Of a stretch of 64,000 nucleotides of DNA, positions 24,895 through 34,909 are shown piece by piece; the first letter of the stretch is position 1, and the number at the start of each line of letters is the position of its first letter. A model generated the notes under the pieces. That model was given only the letters and a program-made list of their open reading frames with translations, made no database searches and had not been told where the DNA came from. Location: assembly GCF_024498135.1 (NCBI RefSeq), contig NZ_JANHOH010000007.1:62001-126000 (forward strand). Reading direction: 5' to 3'. This stretch comes from Mucilaginibacter aquariorum (GTDB lineage: Bacteria; Bacteroidota; Bacteroidia; Sphingobacteriales; Sphingobacteriaceae). The position numbers were made by a program, and so were the translations under genes.

Positions 24895-27800
24895 ATGTCA
24901 GAAGACAAATCCATAAAATTAATAAAAGCAGTAAAAGAACTGAACATTGGTATGGGTACCATTGTCGATTTCTTAGCTTCCAAAGGCTACAAGGTTGAAA
25001 AGCAACCAATGGCTAAGCTGGATAACGATATGTACACCACATTGTTGAAGGAATTTGCTGTTGATAAAATTATTAAGGAGGAGGCCAAGCAGATCAGTAT
25101 AGGCAAGATCAGGAAAGAGGAGCCCGGACAGGCGCCAGAAAAACCTGTTGAGCAACGCCGTTCAAGAGATTTTGAGAACGAGGAGATACTGATTAAAAAC
25201 ACCGGCCATTTTACTTCGGCGCCGGCTGAAAAGCCAAAACCGGTTGAACCTGTACAGGCCAAAACCGAAGAGCGCAACGAAGGATTACCGGGTGTAAAGG
25301 TAGTTGGTAAAATAGACCTTAATAACCTTAATGCAAAACCACCGGTAGCAGAGAAGCCCGCACCTGTTGCGGAAACTCCGAAAGCACCGGAACCGGTAGC
25401 AGAAACCCCGAAAGCGCCAGAGCCTGTTGTGGAAGCGCCAAAAGCACCAGAACCAGTTGCAGAGAAACCTGCACCAGTTGTGGAAACGCCAAAAGCACCA
25501 GAGCCGGTTGTAGAAGCACCGAAAGCACCAGAACCTGTTGCGGAAGCGCCAAAAGCGCCAGAGCCGGTTGCAGAAGCACCAAAAGCACCAGAACCTGTTG
25601 CGGAAGCGCCCAAAGCGCCGGTAGCCGAAACTGTTGAGCCCGCGGCACCAGCCGAAGGTGAAACTGATGACGTTATCCGTGCAAGTGCAGAGCGCTTAAG
25701 CGGCCCTAAAATTATTGGAAAGATAACCTTACCGGTTAATGCGCCTAAACGTGGCGGTGGCCCGGTTGCGTCATCATCAAATGCTGCAGGTAACGCTGCC
25801 GATCAAAAACGCAAACGTAAGCGTAAAGATCAGCAAGGCGGTGGCGGCGGACAAGGTGGTAATAACACCGGTCAGCAAGCACCACCAAGCGGTACTATCA
25901 ATCCAAACCGTCCCGATTTCAGGAACAGGCCGGCAGGCCCTCCGGCAGGTGGTGGTAACCGTCCAGATTTTAGAGGAGGCAGAAATGCACCAACAGGCGG
26001 CGGCCCTAAAGAAGAGCCTACAGAAAAAGATATACAAGACCAGATCAAGGCTACACTTGCACGTTTAAGCGGAGCAGGTAAGTCGGGTAAGTTTGCACAA
26101 CGTGCTAAATTCCGCCGTCAAAAGCGTGATGATGTAGCAGCCAATGCCGATGAACTGGCAATGGAGCAGGATGCAATGTCTAAAGTAATTAAGGTTACTG
26201 AGTTTGTTACGGCAAACGAATTAGCCTTGATGATGGACGTATCTGTAACACAAATTATCTCGACTTGTATGAGTTTGGGTATGTTTGTTTCCATTAACCA
26301 GCGTTTGGATGCCGAAACCCTTAGCATTGTTGCTGATGAGTTTGGCTACCAGGTTGAGTTTGTAAAACCACAGGACGAAGAGTTTATACTTGATCAACCG
26401 GATGAGCCGGAAGATCTGATCCCACGTGCGCCAATTGTGACGATCATGGGCCACGTTGACCACGGTAAAACATCATTACTGGATTTTATCCGCAAAACAA
26501 ACGTAATTGGCGGCGAGGCCGGGGGTATAACCCAGCACATTGGCGCTTACGAAGTTACTTTGCCGGATGATAAAGGAAAAATCACATTCCTGGATACACC
26601 GGGCCACGAGGCGTTTACCGCCATGCGTGCAAGGGGTGCACAGGTAACAGATATTGTTATTATAGTAATTGCCGCTGACGATAGCGTGATGCCGCAAACC
26701 CGCGAGGCCATAAACCACGCGCAGGCTGCAGGTGCACCAATTATCTTCGCTTTCAACAAAATTGACAGGCCGGGTGCTAACGCCGATAAGGTACGTGAGC
26801 AATTATCTGCCATGAATATTTTGGTTGAAGAGTGGGGTGGTAAATACCAAACACAAGAAATATCGGCTAAAACCGGTTTAAATATCGAGCTATTGTTAGA
26901 GAAGGTATTGCTTGAAGCAGAATTGCTTGAACTAAAAGCCAACCCTAACAAACGTGCCGTAGGTACAGTAATAGAAGCAGCCTTGGATAAAGGCCGTGGT
27001 ATTGTTACTACCATATTGGTACAGGCAGGCCGCTTAAAAGTGGGCGACCCGATATTAGCAGGTTGCTATAGCGGGCGTGTTAAAGCGTTAACAAACGAAC
27101 GTGGCCAAAGGGTTGAATCTGCAGGGCCATCAACACCGGTACAGGTGTTGGGTATGCAGGGTGCACCTACAGCCGGCGATAAATTTAATGTGTTAGAGAC
27201 CGAGGTTGAAGCACGTGAAATTGCAAACAAACGTTTACAGTTACAACGCGAACAAGGCTTACGTACACAAAAACACATTACACTTGATGAAATTGGCCGC
27301 CGTTTGGCAGTTGGTAACTTTAAGGAACTTAACATTATTGTTAAGGGTGACGTGGATGGTTCTATTGAAGCGTTATCAGATTCGTTACTGAAACTTTCTA
27401 CCGAGCAGATCCAGGTTAACATCATATCAAAAGCGGTTGGTCAGATCTCAGAATCAGACGTATTGCTGGCTTCTGCATCAGATGCGATCATCATCGGTTT
27501 CCAGGTACGTCCTTCGGGAAGTGCGCGTAAACTGGCCGAGGCAGAGCAAATTGATATCAGGCTTTACTCTATCATCTACGATGCTATCAACGAGATAAAA
27601 GCGGCGATGGAAGGTATGCTTGCACCAACCTTTGAAGAGAAGATTGTGGCTAACGTTGAGATACGTGAAACCTTCAAGATCAGCAAGGTGGGTACAATTG
27701 CAGGTTGTATGGTGTTAGACGGTAAAATTACCCGTAACAGCAAGATCCGTATCATCCGCGATGGTGTAGTAATTCACACAGGTGAACTGGCTTCATTAAA

Positions 27801-27936
27801 ACGCTTTAAAGATGATGTGAAAGAAGTTGCAACCGGTTACGAGTGCGGTTTGAACATCCAAAACTACAATAACATTGAAGTTGGCGACATCGTTGAAGCC
27901 TACGAAAACGTAGAAGTGAAACGTAAGCTTGCTTAA
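24895..27936 (+). CDS. infB: Translation initiation factor IF-2
   Basis: 1013 residues. A long N-terminal region has an IF2_N-type start (SIKLIKAVKELNIGMGTIVDFL) and then a repetitive Pro/Ala/Glu/Lys stretch at about residues 145-250 built on a PEPVAEAPKA unit, followed by a Gly/Asn/Arg-rich basic segment. The GTPase domain starts near 515 with GHVDHGKTS (G1), DTPGHE (G3) and NKID (G4); domains II, III and C-terminal IF2 domain follow. It delivers initiator tRNA to the ribosome. The terminator at 27969-27998 ends the operon. Confidence 0.97.
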   Translation: MSEDKSIKLIKAVKELNIGMGTIVDFLASKGYKVEKQPMAKLDNDMYTTLLKEFAVDKIIKEEAKQISIGKIRKEEPGQAPEKPVEQRRSRDFENEEILIKNTGHFTSAPAEKPKPVEPVQAKTEERNEGLPGVKVVGKIDLNNLNAKPPVAEKPAPVAETPKAPEPVAETPKAPEPVVEAPKAPEPVAEKPAPVVETPKAPEPVVEAPKAPEPVAEAPKAPEPVAEAPKAPEPVAEAPKAPVAETVEPAAPAEGETDDVIRASAERLSGPKIIGKITLPVNAPKRGGGPVASSSNAAGNAADQKRKRKRKDQQGGGGGQGGNNTGQQAPPSGTINPNRPDFRNRPAGPPAGGGNRPDFRGGRNAPTGGGPKEEPTEKDIQDQIKATLARLSGAGKSGKFAQRAKFRRQKRDDVAANADELAMEQDAMSKVIKVTEFVTANELALMMDVSVTQIISTCMSLGMFVSINQRLDAETLSIVADEFGYQVEFVKPQDEEFILDQPDEPEDLIPRAPIVTIMGHVDHGKTSLLDFIRKTNVIGGEAGGITQHIGAYEVTLPDDKGKITFLDTPGHEAFTAMRARGAQVTDIVIIVIAADDSVMPQTREAINHAQAAGAPIIFAFNKIDRPGANADKVREQLSAMNILVEEWGGKYQTQEISAKTGLNIELLLEKVLLEAELLELKANPNKRAVGTVIEAALDKGRGIVTTILVQAGRLKVGDPILAGCYSGRVKALTNERGQRVESAGPSTPVQVLGMQGAPTAGDKFNVLETEVEAREIANKRLQLQREQGLRTQKHITLDEIGRRLAVGNFKELNIIVKGDVDGSIEALSDSLLKLSTEQIQVNIISKAVGQISESDVLLASASDAIIIGFQVRPSGSARKLAEAEQIDIRLYSIIYDAINEIKAAMEGMLAPTFEEKIVANVEIRETFKISKVGTIAGCMVLDGKITRNSKIRIIRDGVVIHTGELASLKRFKDDVKEVATGYECGLNIQNYNNIEVGDIVEAYENVEVKRKLA
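25360..25620 (+). repeat. Coding tandem repeat in infB (30-base unit)
   Basis: Roughly nine imperfect copies of a 30-base unit encoding variants of PEPVAEAPKA (also PEPVVEAPKA, PAPVVETPKA). Copies differ at third codon positions, so they are not freshly duplicated. Length variation between strains is expected for such a region. Confidence 0.85.
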
Positions 27937-27968
27937 GACGCGAAGTATCGCATCTCTATTTAATATTG

Positions 27969-27998
27969 AAAAGGACGGTCATTGGCCGTCCTTTTTTT
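27969..27998 (+). terminator. Intrinsic terminator of rimP-nusA-infB
   Basis: AAAAGGACGG (27969-27978) pairs with CCGTCCTTTT (27986-27995) around a 7-base loop, followed by more T residues. Confidence 0.9.
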
Positions 27999-28032
27999 GT
28001 TTTATTAGTATTTTACACCAAACCTGTCTTGC

Positions 28033-28097
28033 AAGGCGAAAAATTGGCATTACGAGGACGAAAATTGGCGTTTTGAAGGCGAAAATTGACGGTTGAA
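28033..28097. repeat. Three imperfect 22-base tandem repeats
   Basis: Units starting AAGGCGAAAAATTGGC, AGGACGAAAATTGGC and AGGCGAAAATTGAC recur about every 22 bases, between the infB terminator and the 3' end of the convergent helicase gene. Non-coding as far as can be seen. Confidence 0.55.
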
Positions 28098-28138
28098 AAC
28101 CCTTAAAAATGCGACATAAGTCAAATGAAACAAGTGGA

Positions 28139-30727
28139 TCAAAAGCCCTTTTTTCTAGCTATTCCGGTCTTCCTGGTTTTTGGCTTAACGTTATCTGCAA
28201 CTTCATCGGCACCATAACGGCGGGCCATTTTGGCGATGCGTTCTTCCATTGTTTCGGTGGTCAACCGCTCGCGGCCCAGGCTATCTACCAGTATAGGGAA
28301 GGCAAAAGGTGTGGGGCGTTCAATAGTTTTTAAGATAATGTTTTGTGTTTGAATGCGTTGCAAAGCCGCGCGTAACCTAAACTCCTCTAACTGAAAAGCC
28401 AATGCTTCATTATAGGCTTGCCTAACCAGCAGGTTATCAGGCTCGTACTCGTTAAATACCTCGAACAATAGTGATGTAGATGCCTGTAAATGCTTGTTCT
28501 TTACCTGCTGACCGGGATAGCCGGTGAACACCAGCCCGCCGATATGGGCGATATCTCTAAACTTGCGCCGGGCCATTTCATTGGAGTTGAGGCTATGCTG
28601 AATATCCTCTATCAGGTTATTGATAGAAAAGAAGTCGGCATCTTCCAAAGCCTGCTCAATGGGTATATCCTCGTCGGTTAGTAACTCAAAACCATAATCA
28701 TTCATGGCGATAGAGAAACTGGCAGGCTTTATTTTGGAGATCCGGTAGGCCAATAAACTCGCCATACCCTCATGTACCAACCTGCCCTCGAAAGGATAAA
28801 ATAACAGGTGGTGCCCTTCGCGTGATTTAAAGGATTCTATCAAAAACTCATGGCTTTGCGGCAAATGCGACAATTTAGCCTGCAGATCGAATAGGGGTTT
28901 AAGCGCCTTTACCTCTATATCTGTTTCAATGCCATTGGCCACCTCGTCCAATTTATCTCTGAATACGGCCGATAGCTGTGATGATAAAGGCATCCGCCCG
29001 CCGTTCCAGCTGGGGATCAAACCTTTGGTTTTGGTCGATTTTTTGACATAGGCTGTCATTTCCTTCACCTTAATAAATTCAAGGCTGCGGCCCGCGAACC
29101 AGAAAGTATTGCCCGGCTTTAGTTTGGATATAAAGCCTTCCTCTAAAGTACCCAGGCTTCCACCGCTCAGCCATTTTACACGGATACTCAGCTCGCTGGT
29201 TATAGTGCCGATACTCAGCCGGTGCCGCATAGCTACGCGCCTGCTGTTCACTTTAAACAGGCCGTTTTCGACCTCTACCTTTAGGAATTCATCGTACTGG
29301 GCAAGGGTTTTGCCACCATTGGTTATAAAATCAAGCAGTTGGTTAAACTCGTCACGGCGCAGGTCGGCAAAGGCAAAGGTGGTTTTCACTTCTCTGAATA
29401 ATTCATCGGCACGAAACCCATCAGATACGGCCAGCGTCACCATAAATTGTATCAGGACATCCATGGTAAGCAGCATAGGGTCGCGGCTTTCGAATACACC
29501 TTTCTTAATGGCACTTTTTAAAGCCGCCCCCTCTAAAAGTTCCAGGGAATGAGTTGGCACAAAGTACGCTTTTGATATCTCCCCGGGACCGTGCCCGCTC
29601 CTGCCTGCGCGTTGCATAAAACGGGCTACCCCTTTGGGGCTGCCTACCTGTACAACGGTGTCTACGGGCCTAAAATCCACACCCAGGTCTAAGCTGGAAG
29701 TACACACCACAACCTTTAAAGCCTCGGCGTGCAGGGCTTGTTCTACCCAGTTACGGATCTCGTTATCAAGCGAGCCATGGTGCATGGCCATTATACCGGC
29801 ATACTCGGGGTAGTTATCAATGATAGCATGATACCAGATCTCGCTTTGCGACCGGGTATTGGTAAATATTAGGGTGGTTTTGCTTTTGGCAACTATCTCC
29901 ATCACCTGCGGGAGTAGTTGTACACCGATATGCCCCGCCCAGCTGTAATTCTCAATATTGTCCGGTATTACAGATTGTATCACCAGTTTCTTGTTCAAGT
30001 TGGCGCGTACCATTTTTATCTGTTCCGGCGGGAAATCATTTCCCAGCAAAACCTCCGCGGCCTGCTCCAGATTGCCAATGGTTGCGCTGATACCCCAGAT
30101 GCGGAGTGGTGTGGTGTGCGAAGTTGACTGAGCGGAAGTAGCGTTAGTATCCGCTCCTCGCTCCAACGCCTCCGCACCTAAGCCTTTCAAACGGCTCAAC
30201 CCCAGCTCTACCTGTACGCCGCGTTTGGTGCCCAATAGTTCATGCCATTCATCGCATACCATTACCTGCAGGCCTTTAAATATTTTATCGTATTCTTTTT
30301 GGGCCAGCATCAGGTGCAGACTTTCGGGGGTGGTAAGCAGCACTTCGGGGAGTTTCCTTTTTAAGGCAGCCTTATCAGCTGCGGATGTATCCCCGGTACG
30401 GGTCATGATGCGCCAGGGCAGGCCTATATCGTCGCACACCTCCTGCATTGCCTTTCGGATATCGTTAGTTAGGGCGCGCAGGGGCGTTATCCATAACATA
30501 AGCAGGCCGTTGTTTTTTTGTGTGGTATAAGTGTCGGGGTGTTTATTTATAAAATCGGCCAGGAAAGGCAGGAACAATGCGAAGGTTTTACCGCTGCCGG
30601 TAGGCGCATTCAGCAAGCCCGAAAAGCCCGACAGATAAGCTTCTTCCATTTCTTTTTGAAACGGGAACTGCTTCCACTGCTTTTGTTTGTACCATTGCTG
30701 TATTACCTTTTGGCCGCTCGATGTCAT
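28139..30727 (-). CDS. Lhr-type DEXH-box helicase (ligase-associated DNA damage response family)
   Basis: 862 residues. Helicase motif I APTGSGKT at 41-48, DEWH box (VMVCDEWHELLGTKRG), motif III in ISATIGNL, motif VI QRAGRSGHGPG, then a winged-helix and Lhr-core C-terminal region (FRDKLDEVANGIE, GHHLLFYPFEGRLVHEG). This pattern matches the ligase-associated helicase group, which elsewhere sits with an ATP-dependent DNA ligase and a metallo-beta-lactamase exonuclease; here neither flanks it. A low-complexity insertion (GADTNATSAQSTSH) lies near residue 190. It probably unwinds DNA in repair. Confidence 0.88.
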   Translation of the reverse strand: MTSSGQKVIQQWYKQKQWKQFPFQKEMEEAYLSGFSGLLNAPTGSGKTFALFLPFLADFINKHPDTYTTQKNNGLLMLWITPLRALTNDIRKAMQEVCDDIGLPWRIMTRTGDTSAADKAALKRKLPEVLLTTPESLHLMLAQKEYDKIFKGLQVMVCDEWHELLGTKRGVQVELGLSRLKGLGAEALERGADTNATSAQSTSHTTPLRIWGISATIGNLEQAAEVLLGNDFPPEQIKMVRANLNKKLVIQSVIPDNIENYSWAGHIGVQLLPQVMEIVAKSKTTLIFTNTRSQSEIWYHAIIDNYPEYAGIMAMHHGSLDNEIRNWVEQALHAEALKVVVCTSSLDLGVDFRPVDTVVQVGSPKGVARFMQRAGRSGHGPGEISKAYFVPTHSLELLEGAALKSAIKKGVFESRDPMLLTMDVLIQFMVTLAVSDGFRADELFREVKTTFAFADLRRDEFNQLLDFITNGGKTLAQYDEFLKVEVENGLFKVNSRRVAMRHRLSIGTITSELSIRVKWLSGGSLGTLEEGFISKLKPGNTFWFAGRSLEFIKVKEMTAYVKKSTKTKGLIPSWNGGRMPLSSQLSAVFRDKLDEVANGIETDIEVKALKPLFDLQAKLSHLPQSHEFLIESFKSREGHHLLFYPFEGRLVHEGMASLLAYRISKIKPASFSIAMNDYGFELLTDEDIPIEQALEDADFFSINNLIEDIQHSLNSNEMARRKFRDIAHIGGLVFTGYPGQQVKNKHLQASTSLLFEVFNEYEPDNLLVRQAYNEALAFQLEEFRLRAALQRIQTQNIILKTIERPTPFAFPILVDSLGRERLTTETMEERIAKMARRYGADEVADNVKPKTRKTGIARKKGF

Positions 30728-30798
30728 TGATTATCCTAACAAAATATACTATTATTGGTTATACGTATCAACTGTAAATTAAACAAATTGTTACAACC

Positions 30799-31467
30799 AT
30801 GAATGTTCCAAGATATTTAATTGTGCCGATACTTGCTGCTGCTATTTCATCATGCCAGCAAAAAAGGGCTCCTGAATCGATAGATACCACTGCAGAGAAT
30901 GCAGATACCACGGTGTTAGATAAAACCAAAGTTGCTGATACTACGGCAATTGAAATGCCCGGCGATAAACCCGTGCCTCTTGCACAGTTGATAGTACCCG
31001 GCATAAGCGTTGGCCAAGCTGCTATTAATGAAAGCTCTGAGGTGGTTCATAAAAAATTGGGCAAACCCGATGCCGGCGACGCGGCAATGGGCAAAAGCGT
31101 GTCCATCTGGTATGCCAACCACGATACAACAGGCTATGTAACTCAAATGTATTTTTCGCGGGATATGGGAAACGACGAAACAAGCCGCGTGAAGCAAATA
31201 CGGGTTACTTCGCCATTGTTTAAAGTGAACAACAAGATCTATACGGGCGTGCCCTTCAAAATCGCAGAATCGGTTTATAAGTTAAAAAAGACAGCGACAT
31301 TTGAGGATAAAGGTGGCAAGTGCAGTCTTTATGACGATGTAAAGGGCGGGATAGGCTTTGAAGTGGATGATAAAGGTATTATTACCGGCATTGTTGTACA
31401 CGAAACCGGCCGGGAAGCAACGGGTACTTACCTTGCCTTTTTCTCGAACCTGAAACCAATAAAATAA
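30799..31467 (+). CDS. Hypothetical lipoprotein
   Basis: 222 residues with a lipobox ISSC near residue 14 and a Thr/Asp/Ala-rich linker (residues ~20-60). The globular part (65-220) has IVPGISVGQAAINESSEVVHKKLGKPD, a pattern reminiscent of small lipoproteins that track outer-membrane assembly, but I cannot assign a family. Monocistronic, divergent from the helicase and ended by a strong terminator. Confidence 0.7.
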   Translation: MNVPRYLIVPILAAAISSCQQKRAPESIDTTAENADTTVLDKTKVADTTAIEMPGDKPVPLAQLIVPGISVGQAAINESSEVVHKKLGKPDAGDAAMGKSVSIWYANHDTTGYVTQMYFSRDMGNDETSRVKQIRVTSPLFKVNNKIYTGVPFKIAESVYKLKKTATFEDKGGKCSLYDDVKGGIGFEVDDKGIITGIVVHETGREATGTYLAFFSNLKPIK

Positions 31468-31498
31468 AAAAGCCCCCGAATTTCTTCGGGGGCTTTCT
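31467..31498. terminator. Bidirectional intrinsic terminator
   Basis: AAAGCCCCCGAA and TTCGGGGGCTTT arms around a 4-base loop, with A-rich left flank and T-rich right flank. It separates the convergent lipoprotein and M16 peptidase genes. Confidence 0.92.
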
Positions 31499-31518
31499 AT
31501 TCCTTTTAATATTGAAGT

Positions 31519-34383
31519 TTATTTCTTCTCTGGCATCAGAATTACTTTTGCCAAATTGTTATTATTCAGATATTTAATAGCTGTTTCTTTTGTGCTTTGT
31601 ACGGTTACCTGATCCAGGTTTTTAACGTGGCTTAATATCTCATCAGGGTCTTGTCCGTTTTGTGATGCTCCGGCAAGGTAGCCTAACCATGCAACATTTT
31701 GCTTTAATTGCACCTGTGTTGAGCGGGCTTCTTCAGCAACAAATTTTTGAATATCGGCAGGCTGTGCACCGGTTTGTTTTATCTTGTTTATCTCATCAAG
31801 CGTTGCGGCTATCAGCTTGTCAATATTTGCGGCAGCACAAGTAAAGGCGATGGTAACGGTGTATCTGCCTTCGGGATTTTTAGAGTAATTTGCCCTAATG
31901 CCCGGTGCATAGATCCCGCTTTCCTGTTCGCGAAGGCGCTCAACAAGCTTAATGTTCAGTACTTCTTCCAAAGCATCCATTTGTATGTTATTGGCTTCGT
32001 TGAAAACGTAAGCGCCGCTGTATATCATTTGTACAGTTGCTTTATCATCTATACCCTTATAAACGGTTTTGGTGTTCTGGCCGGGGGCCGGGTACATCTT
32101 CAGGTTTTTAAAAGTTTCTTTTTTATTGGTAGATGGCAAAGCGCCCAGGTAGGTTTCCAACAAGGGTTTTATTAGTACTGGGTTAAATGCACCTACCAAA
32201 ACAAATGTAAACCCGCTTGCATCAGCAAACCTATCTTTATAAAAATTATAAGACTTATCTAAAGTTGCGCCGGTTAACCTTTCAACAGTAGTAGCACCAC
32301 CACGGAAGTTGTTATTGCTTAACACCGCCGAAAGTGTATCCTGGTAAACGCTGCCCGGGTCAAGGCCGCGATTGGCTAACAAAGCTTTTGTCTGATTAAT
32401 AGTACCTTGCCATATATCCGCATCCTTACGTGGCTTTGTAAAATACAGGTATATTAACTGCAGGGCGGTTTCGAAATCACGGGGGGAGGCGCTTGCTCTT
32501 ATGCCATGCGTAATATCGCTTATATATGGGCTAACATCAACGTTCTTACCAGCCAGCATCTTATCTAGCTGCCCCTGGTTAAACTCTGATATACCGCTGC
32601 TACCTACAATTGAGGCGCCAAAACTGGCCGAAGTATAATCGTCATCACTCGCTAACGAGCTACCCCCAAAACTATAACCATTGATCAGGATCTGGTCGTT
32701 TTTAAACTCAGTAGGTTTTAATATAACCTTTACGCCATTCCCCAGGGTTAAGGTTGTAGTGCCAATAGCTTCATCTTGTGTTTCAGATACAACTTTTGAA
32801 CCTTCGGGTGCTTTATCCATTAAAGGTTTGCTGGTAACGTTATCAACATAAGCATTGATATTATTTCCTGCCGTGCCTATCCAGTTTAAAATGGTTTTTT
32901 CGTCGGGTAGTTTATCTTTATCCTTCTCGGGGCCTTCAACAATTATTACACGGTTTTGGTCGCTGATGAATTTTCCGGCAAGTTGGTCCATTTCGGCAAG
33001 GGTTACCTTGCTAATGTTGCTTACGTAAAAATTGTATTCAAAATCAATACCCGGGATAGCTTCACCATTTAAGAAGTTAAGCTGGTATTCCCTTACATAA
33101 TTTGCAGAGTTGGTCTTATTTTTCTCGTAAAAAGCATTTTGAATACCGACCAATGCCGATTGTTTGGCGCGTTCCAGTTCAGTAAGGGTAAAGCCAAATT
33201 TACGTGCACGCTCGGTTTCGGCAACAATACTTTTTACCGCGTTTTCCAAACCACCGGGTTTTGAAACAACTACCGATGAAAATGCATCCTGCTTACCCAA
33301 TAATGGGCCATAGCTGGTACGGGCATACAAGAATGGAGGCTCGGGTTTTTGCAGCAGTTCGCCAAGCCTTTGGTTTAACATAAAATTAAACAGGGATGTA
33401 CGCACACTTTGCATGTAACCCGTAGTTGTTTTTACAACTGTTTGCGGGTGCTTAACTACAATTTGCGCAAGTGTGTATGGAAACTCTTTATCGGTAGCAA
33501 TTTTAACAACAGTGCCCGGTGTAGGCGCTACGGTATATTCTGTTCGTGGTTTGGGTGCAACAGGATTTTTTAATCCCGAAAAATTAGCTTTTATCAGCGC
33601 TTCAACACGCTTTACATCAAAATCGCCAACGGCAATCACCGCTTGCAGGTTTGGGCGGTACCAATCAGCATAAAAGCTTTTTATGGTTGTGGCATCAAAG
33701 TTTTTAAGGATCTCTTCTTTACCAATAGGCAATCGCGAAGCATATCTCGAATTATTTAACAGAACGGGTAAAGTTTGCAGGCTTAAACGCTCTTGAGCGT
33801 TCTTACCACGCACACGTGCTTCTTCTAAAACAACACCGCGTTCTTTATCTATCTCCGCCTGGTCAAAAGTTACATAACCTGCCCAGTTGGCTAAAATATT
33901 AAAGCCCTTTTCAAAAACAGCAGCGCTATCAGTAGGTAGCGGCAACTGGTAAACGGTTTCATCAAAAGAAGTAGAGGCGTTTAAATCGGCACCAAATTTT
34001 ACGCCTGATTTTTGCAGGTAATCTACCAATGCATTTTTCGGAAAATCGCGTGTGCCGTTAAAAGCCATATGTTCTACAAAGTGGGCAAGGCCCTGTTGGG
34101 CATCGGTTTCTAATACAGATCCCGCTTTGTTTACCAGGTAAAGCTCGGCGCGGTTTTGCGGCTGCTCGTTATGGCGTATATAATAGGTTAGGCCATTTGG
34201 CAGTTTACCTATCAGTACATTATCATCAACAGGGAGCAAAGTAGCCGGGCGCAATGCTGCTGCCGCGGATGTTGGTTTACTTTTTGGGGATGGAGCGGGT
34301 TTTCTTTTTACCTGTGCATTTGCACTGCCGGCTGCTATTAATAACGCCAGTGCTGCTACAGATAAACTTCTGTTAAGGTTCAT
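31519..34383 (-). CDS. M16 family zinc metallopeptidase (two-domain, pitrilysin-like), secreted
   Basis: 954 residues with a signal peptide (AAGSANAQ near 24). The inverted zinc motif HxxEH is in LAHFVEHMAFNGT near residue 109; the downstream Glu ligand is in the ERGVVLEEARVRG block. A second M16 half without catalytic residues covers the C-terminal ~450 residues (VVSETQDEAIGTTTLTLGNG onward), as in pitrilysin-type enzymes. It probably degrades peptides in the periplasm. Confidence 0.92.
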   Translation of the reverse strand: MNLNRSLSVAALALLIAAGSANAQVKRKPAPSPKSKPTSAAAALRPATLLPVDDNVLIGKLPNGLTYYIRHNEQPQNRAELYLVNKAGSVLETDAQQGLAHFVEHMAFNGTRDFPKNALVDYLQKSGVKFGADLNASTSFDETVYQLPLPTDSAAVFEKGFNILANWAGYVTFDQAEIDKERGVVLEEARVRGKNAQERLSLQTLPVLLNNSRYASRLPIGKEEILKNFDATTIKSFYADWYRPNLQAVIAVGDFDVKRVEALIKANFSGLKNPVAPKPRTEYTVAPTPGTVVKIATDKEFPYTLAQIVVKHPQTVVKTTTGYMQSVRTSLFNFMLNQRLGELLQKPEPPFLYARTSYGPLLGKQDAFSSVVVSKPGGLENAVKSIVAETERARKFGFTLTELERAKQSALVGIQNAFYEKNKTNSANYVREYQLNFLNGEAIPGIDFEYNFYVSNISKVTLAEMDQLAGKFISDQNRVIIVEGPEKDKDKLPDEKTILNWIGTAGNNINAYVDNVTSKPLMDKAPEGSKVVSETQDEAIGTTTLTLGNGVKVILKPTEFKNDQILINGYSFGGSSLASDDDYTSASFGASIVGSSGISEFNQGQLDKMLAGKNVDVSPYISDITHGIRASASPRDFETALQLIYLYFTKPRKDADIWQGTINQTKALLANRGLDPGSVYQDTLSAVLSNNNFRGGATTVERLTGATLDKSYNFYKDRFADASGFTFVLVGAFNPVLIKPLLETYLGALPSTNKKETFKNLKMYPAPGQNTKTVYKGIDDKATVQMIYSGAYVFNEANNIQMDALEEVLNIKLVERLREQESGIYAPGIRANYSKNPEGRYTVTIAFTCAAANIDKLIAATLDEINKIKQTGAQPADIQKFVAEEARSTQVQLKQNVAWLGYLAGASQNGQDPDEILSHVKNLDQVTVQSTKETAIKYLNNNNLAKVILMPEKK

Positions 34384-34444
34384 AGTTTAATTAAAAGGGA
34401 ATATTTTACTAAGATGCTAAACGAATTTCTTAGTTACAAATTGT

Positions 34445-34909
34445 TTATTGATCTTTAAATGCATCCTGCATCATTTGCTGTAGTTCCGACTGGTGGCTTT
34501 GCACCGCTTGCTGGCCCAGCAAAGCACTTTTTTGCATAATAACCGGTTGTTTTTGATTGAGTTTTTTACCCAGTGGCGTGTTGTAAAAGGCAATAAGACC
34601 TTTAAGATCGGCCTCGGTAAATTCTTTAGCGTACATAACCGCTATTTGGTCTTTTAGCAGGTCCCAGCTAATATATTTGGCCATAAACTGGTTCATAACG
34701 GTTATGAATTTAGCCCGTTTATCTTCGGGGACATTAGCACTTGCTTGTTTCATCATGGTAGCCATACTGCTTTGAAACAAGGTGTCTGCTCCCGCGGCCT
34801 TAAGCATACCCTCGGCCGCTTTTAAATGTGCCGGGGTAATATCTGGTGTGGTTTGTGCCTTTGCTGCTCCACAGAATAGTAAGGCGATTATTAAGAATTT
34901 ATATTTCAT
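34445..34909 (-). CDS. DUF2059 domain protein, secreted
   Basis: 154 residues with a signal peptide (MKYKFLIIALLFCGAAKAQ). The DUF2059 signature FTEADLKGLIAFYNTPLGKKL with KQP lies near residues 95-120. The function of the family is unknown. The start overlaps the end of the upstream gene by 11 bases, indicating coupled expression. Confidence 0.8.
   Translation of the reverse strand: MKYKFLIIALLFCGAAKAQTTPDITPAHLKAAEGMLKAAGADTLFQSSMATMMKQASANVPEDKRAKFITVMNQFMAKYISWDLLKDQIAVMYAKEFTEADLKGLIAFYNTPLGKKLNQKQPVIMQKSALLGQQAVQSHQSELQQMMQDAFKDQ

Noticed and set aside
24987..25613. Long antisense ORF opposite infB, Gly/Ala/Ser-rich repeats
   Set aside because: It is the complement of the PEPVAEAPKA coding repeats; the composition is explained by the sense gene and no promoter or family supports it.
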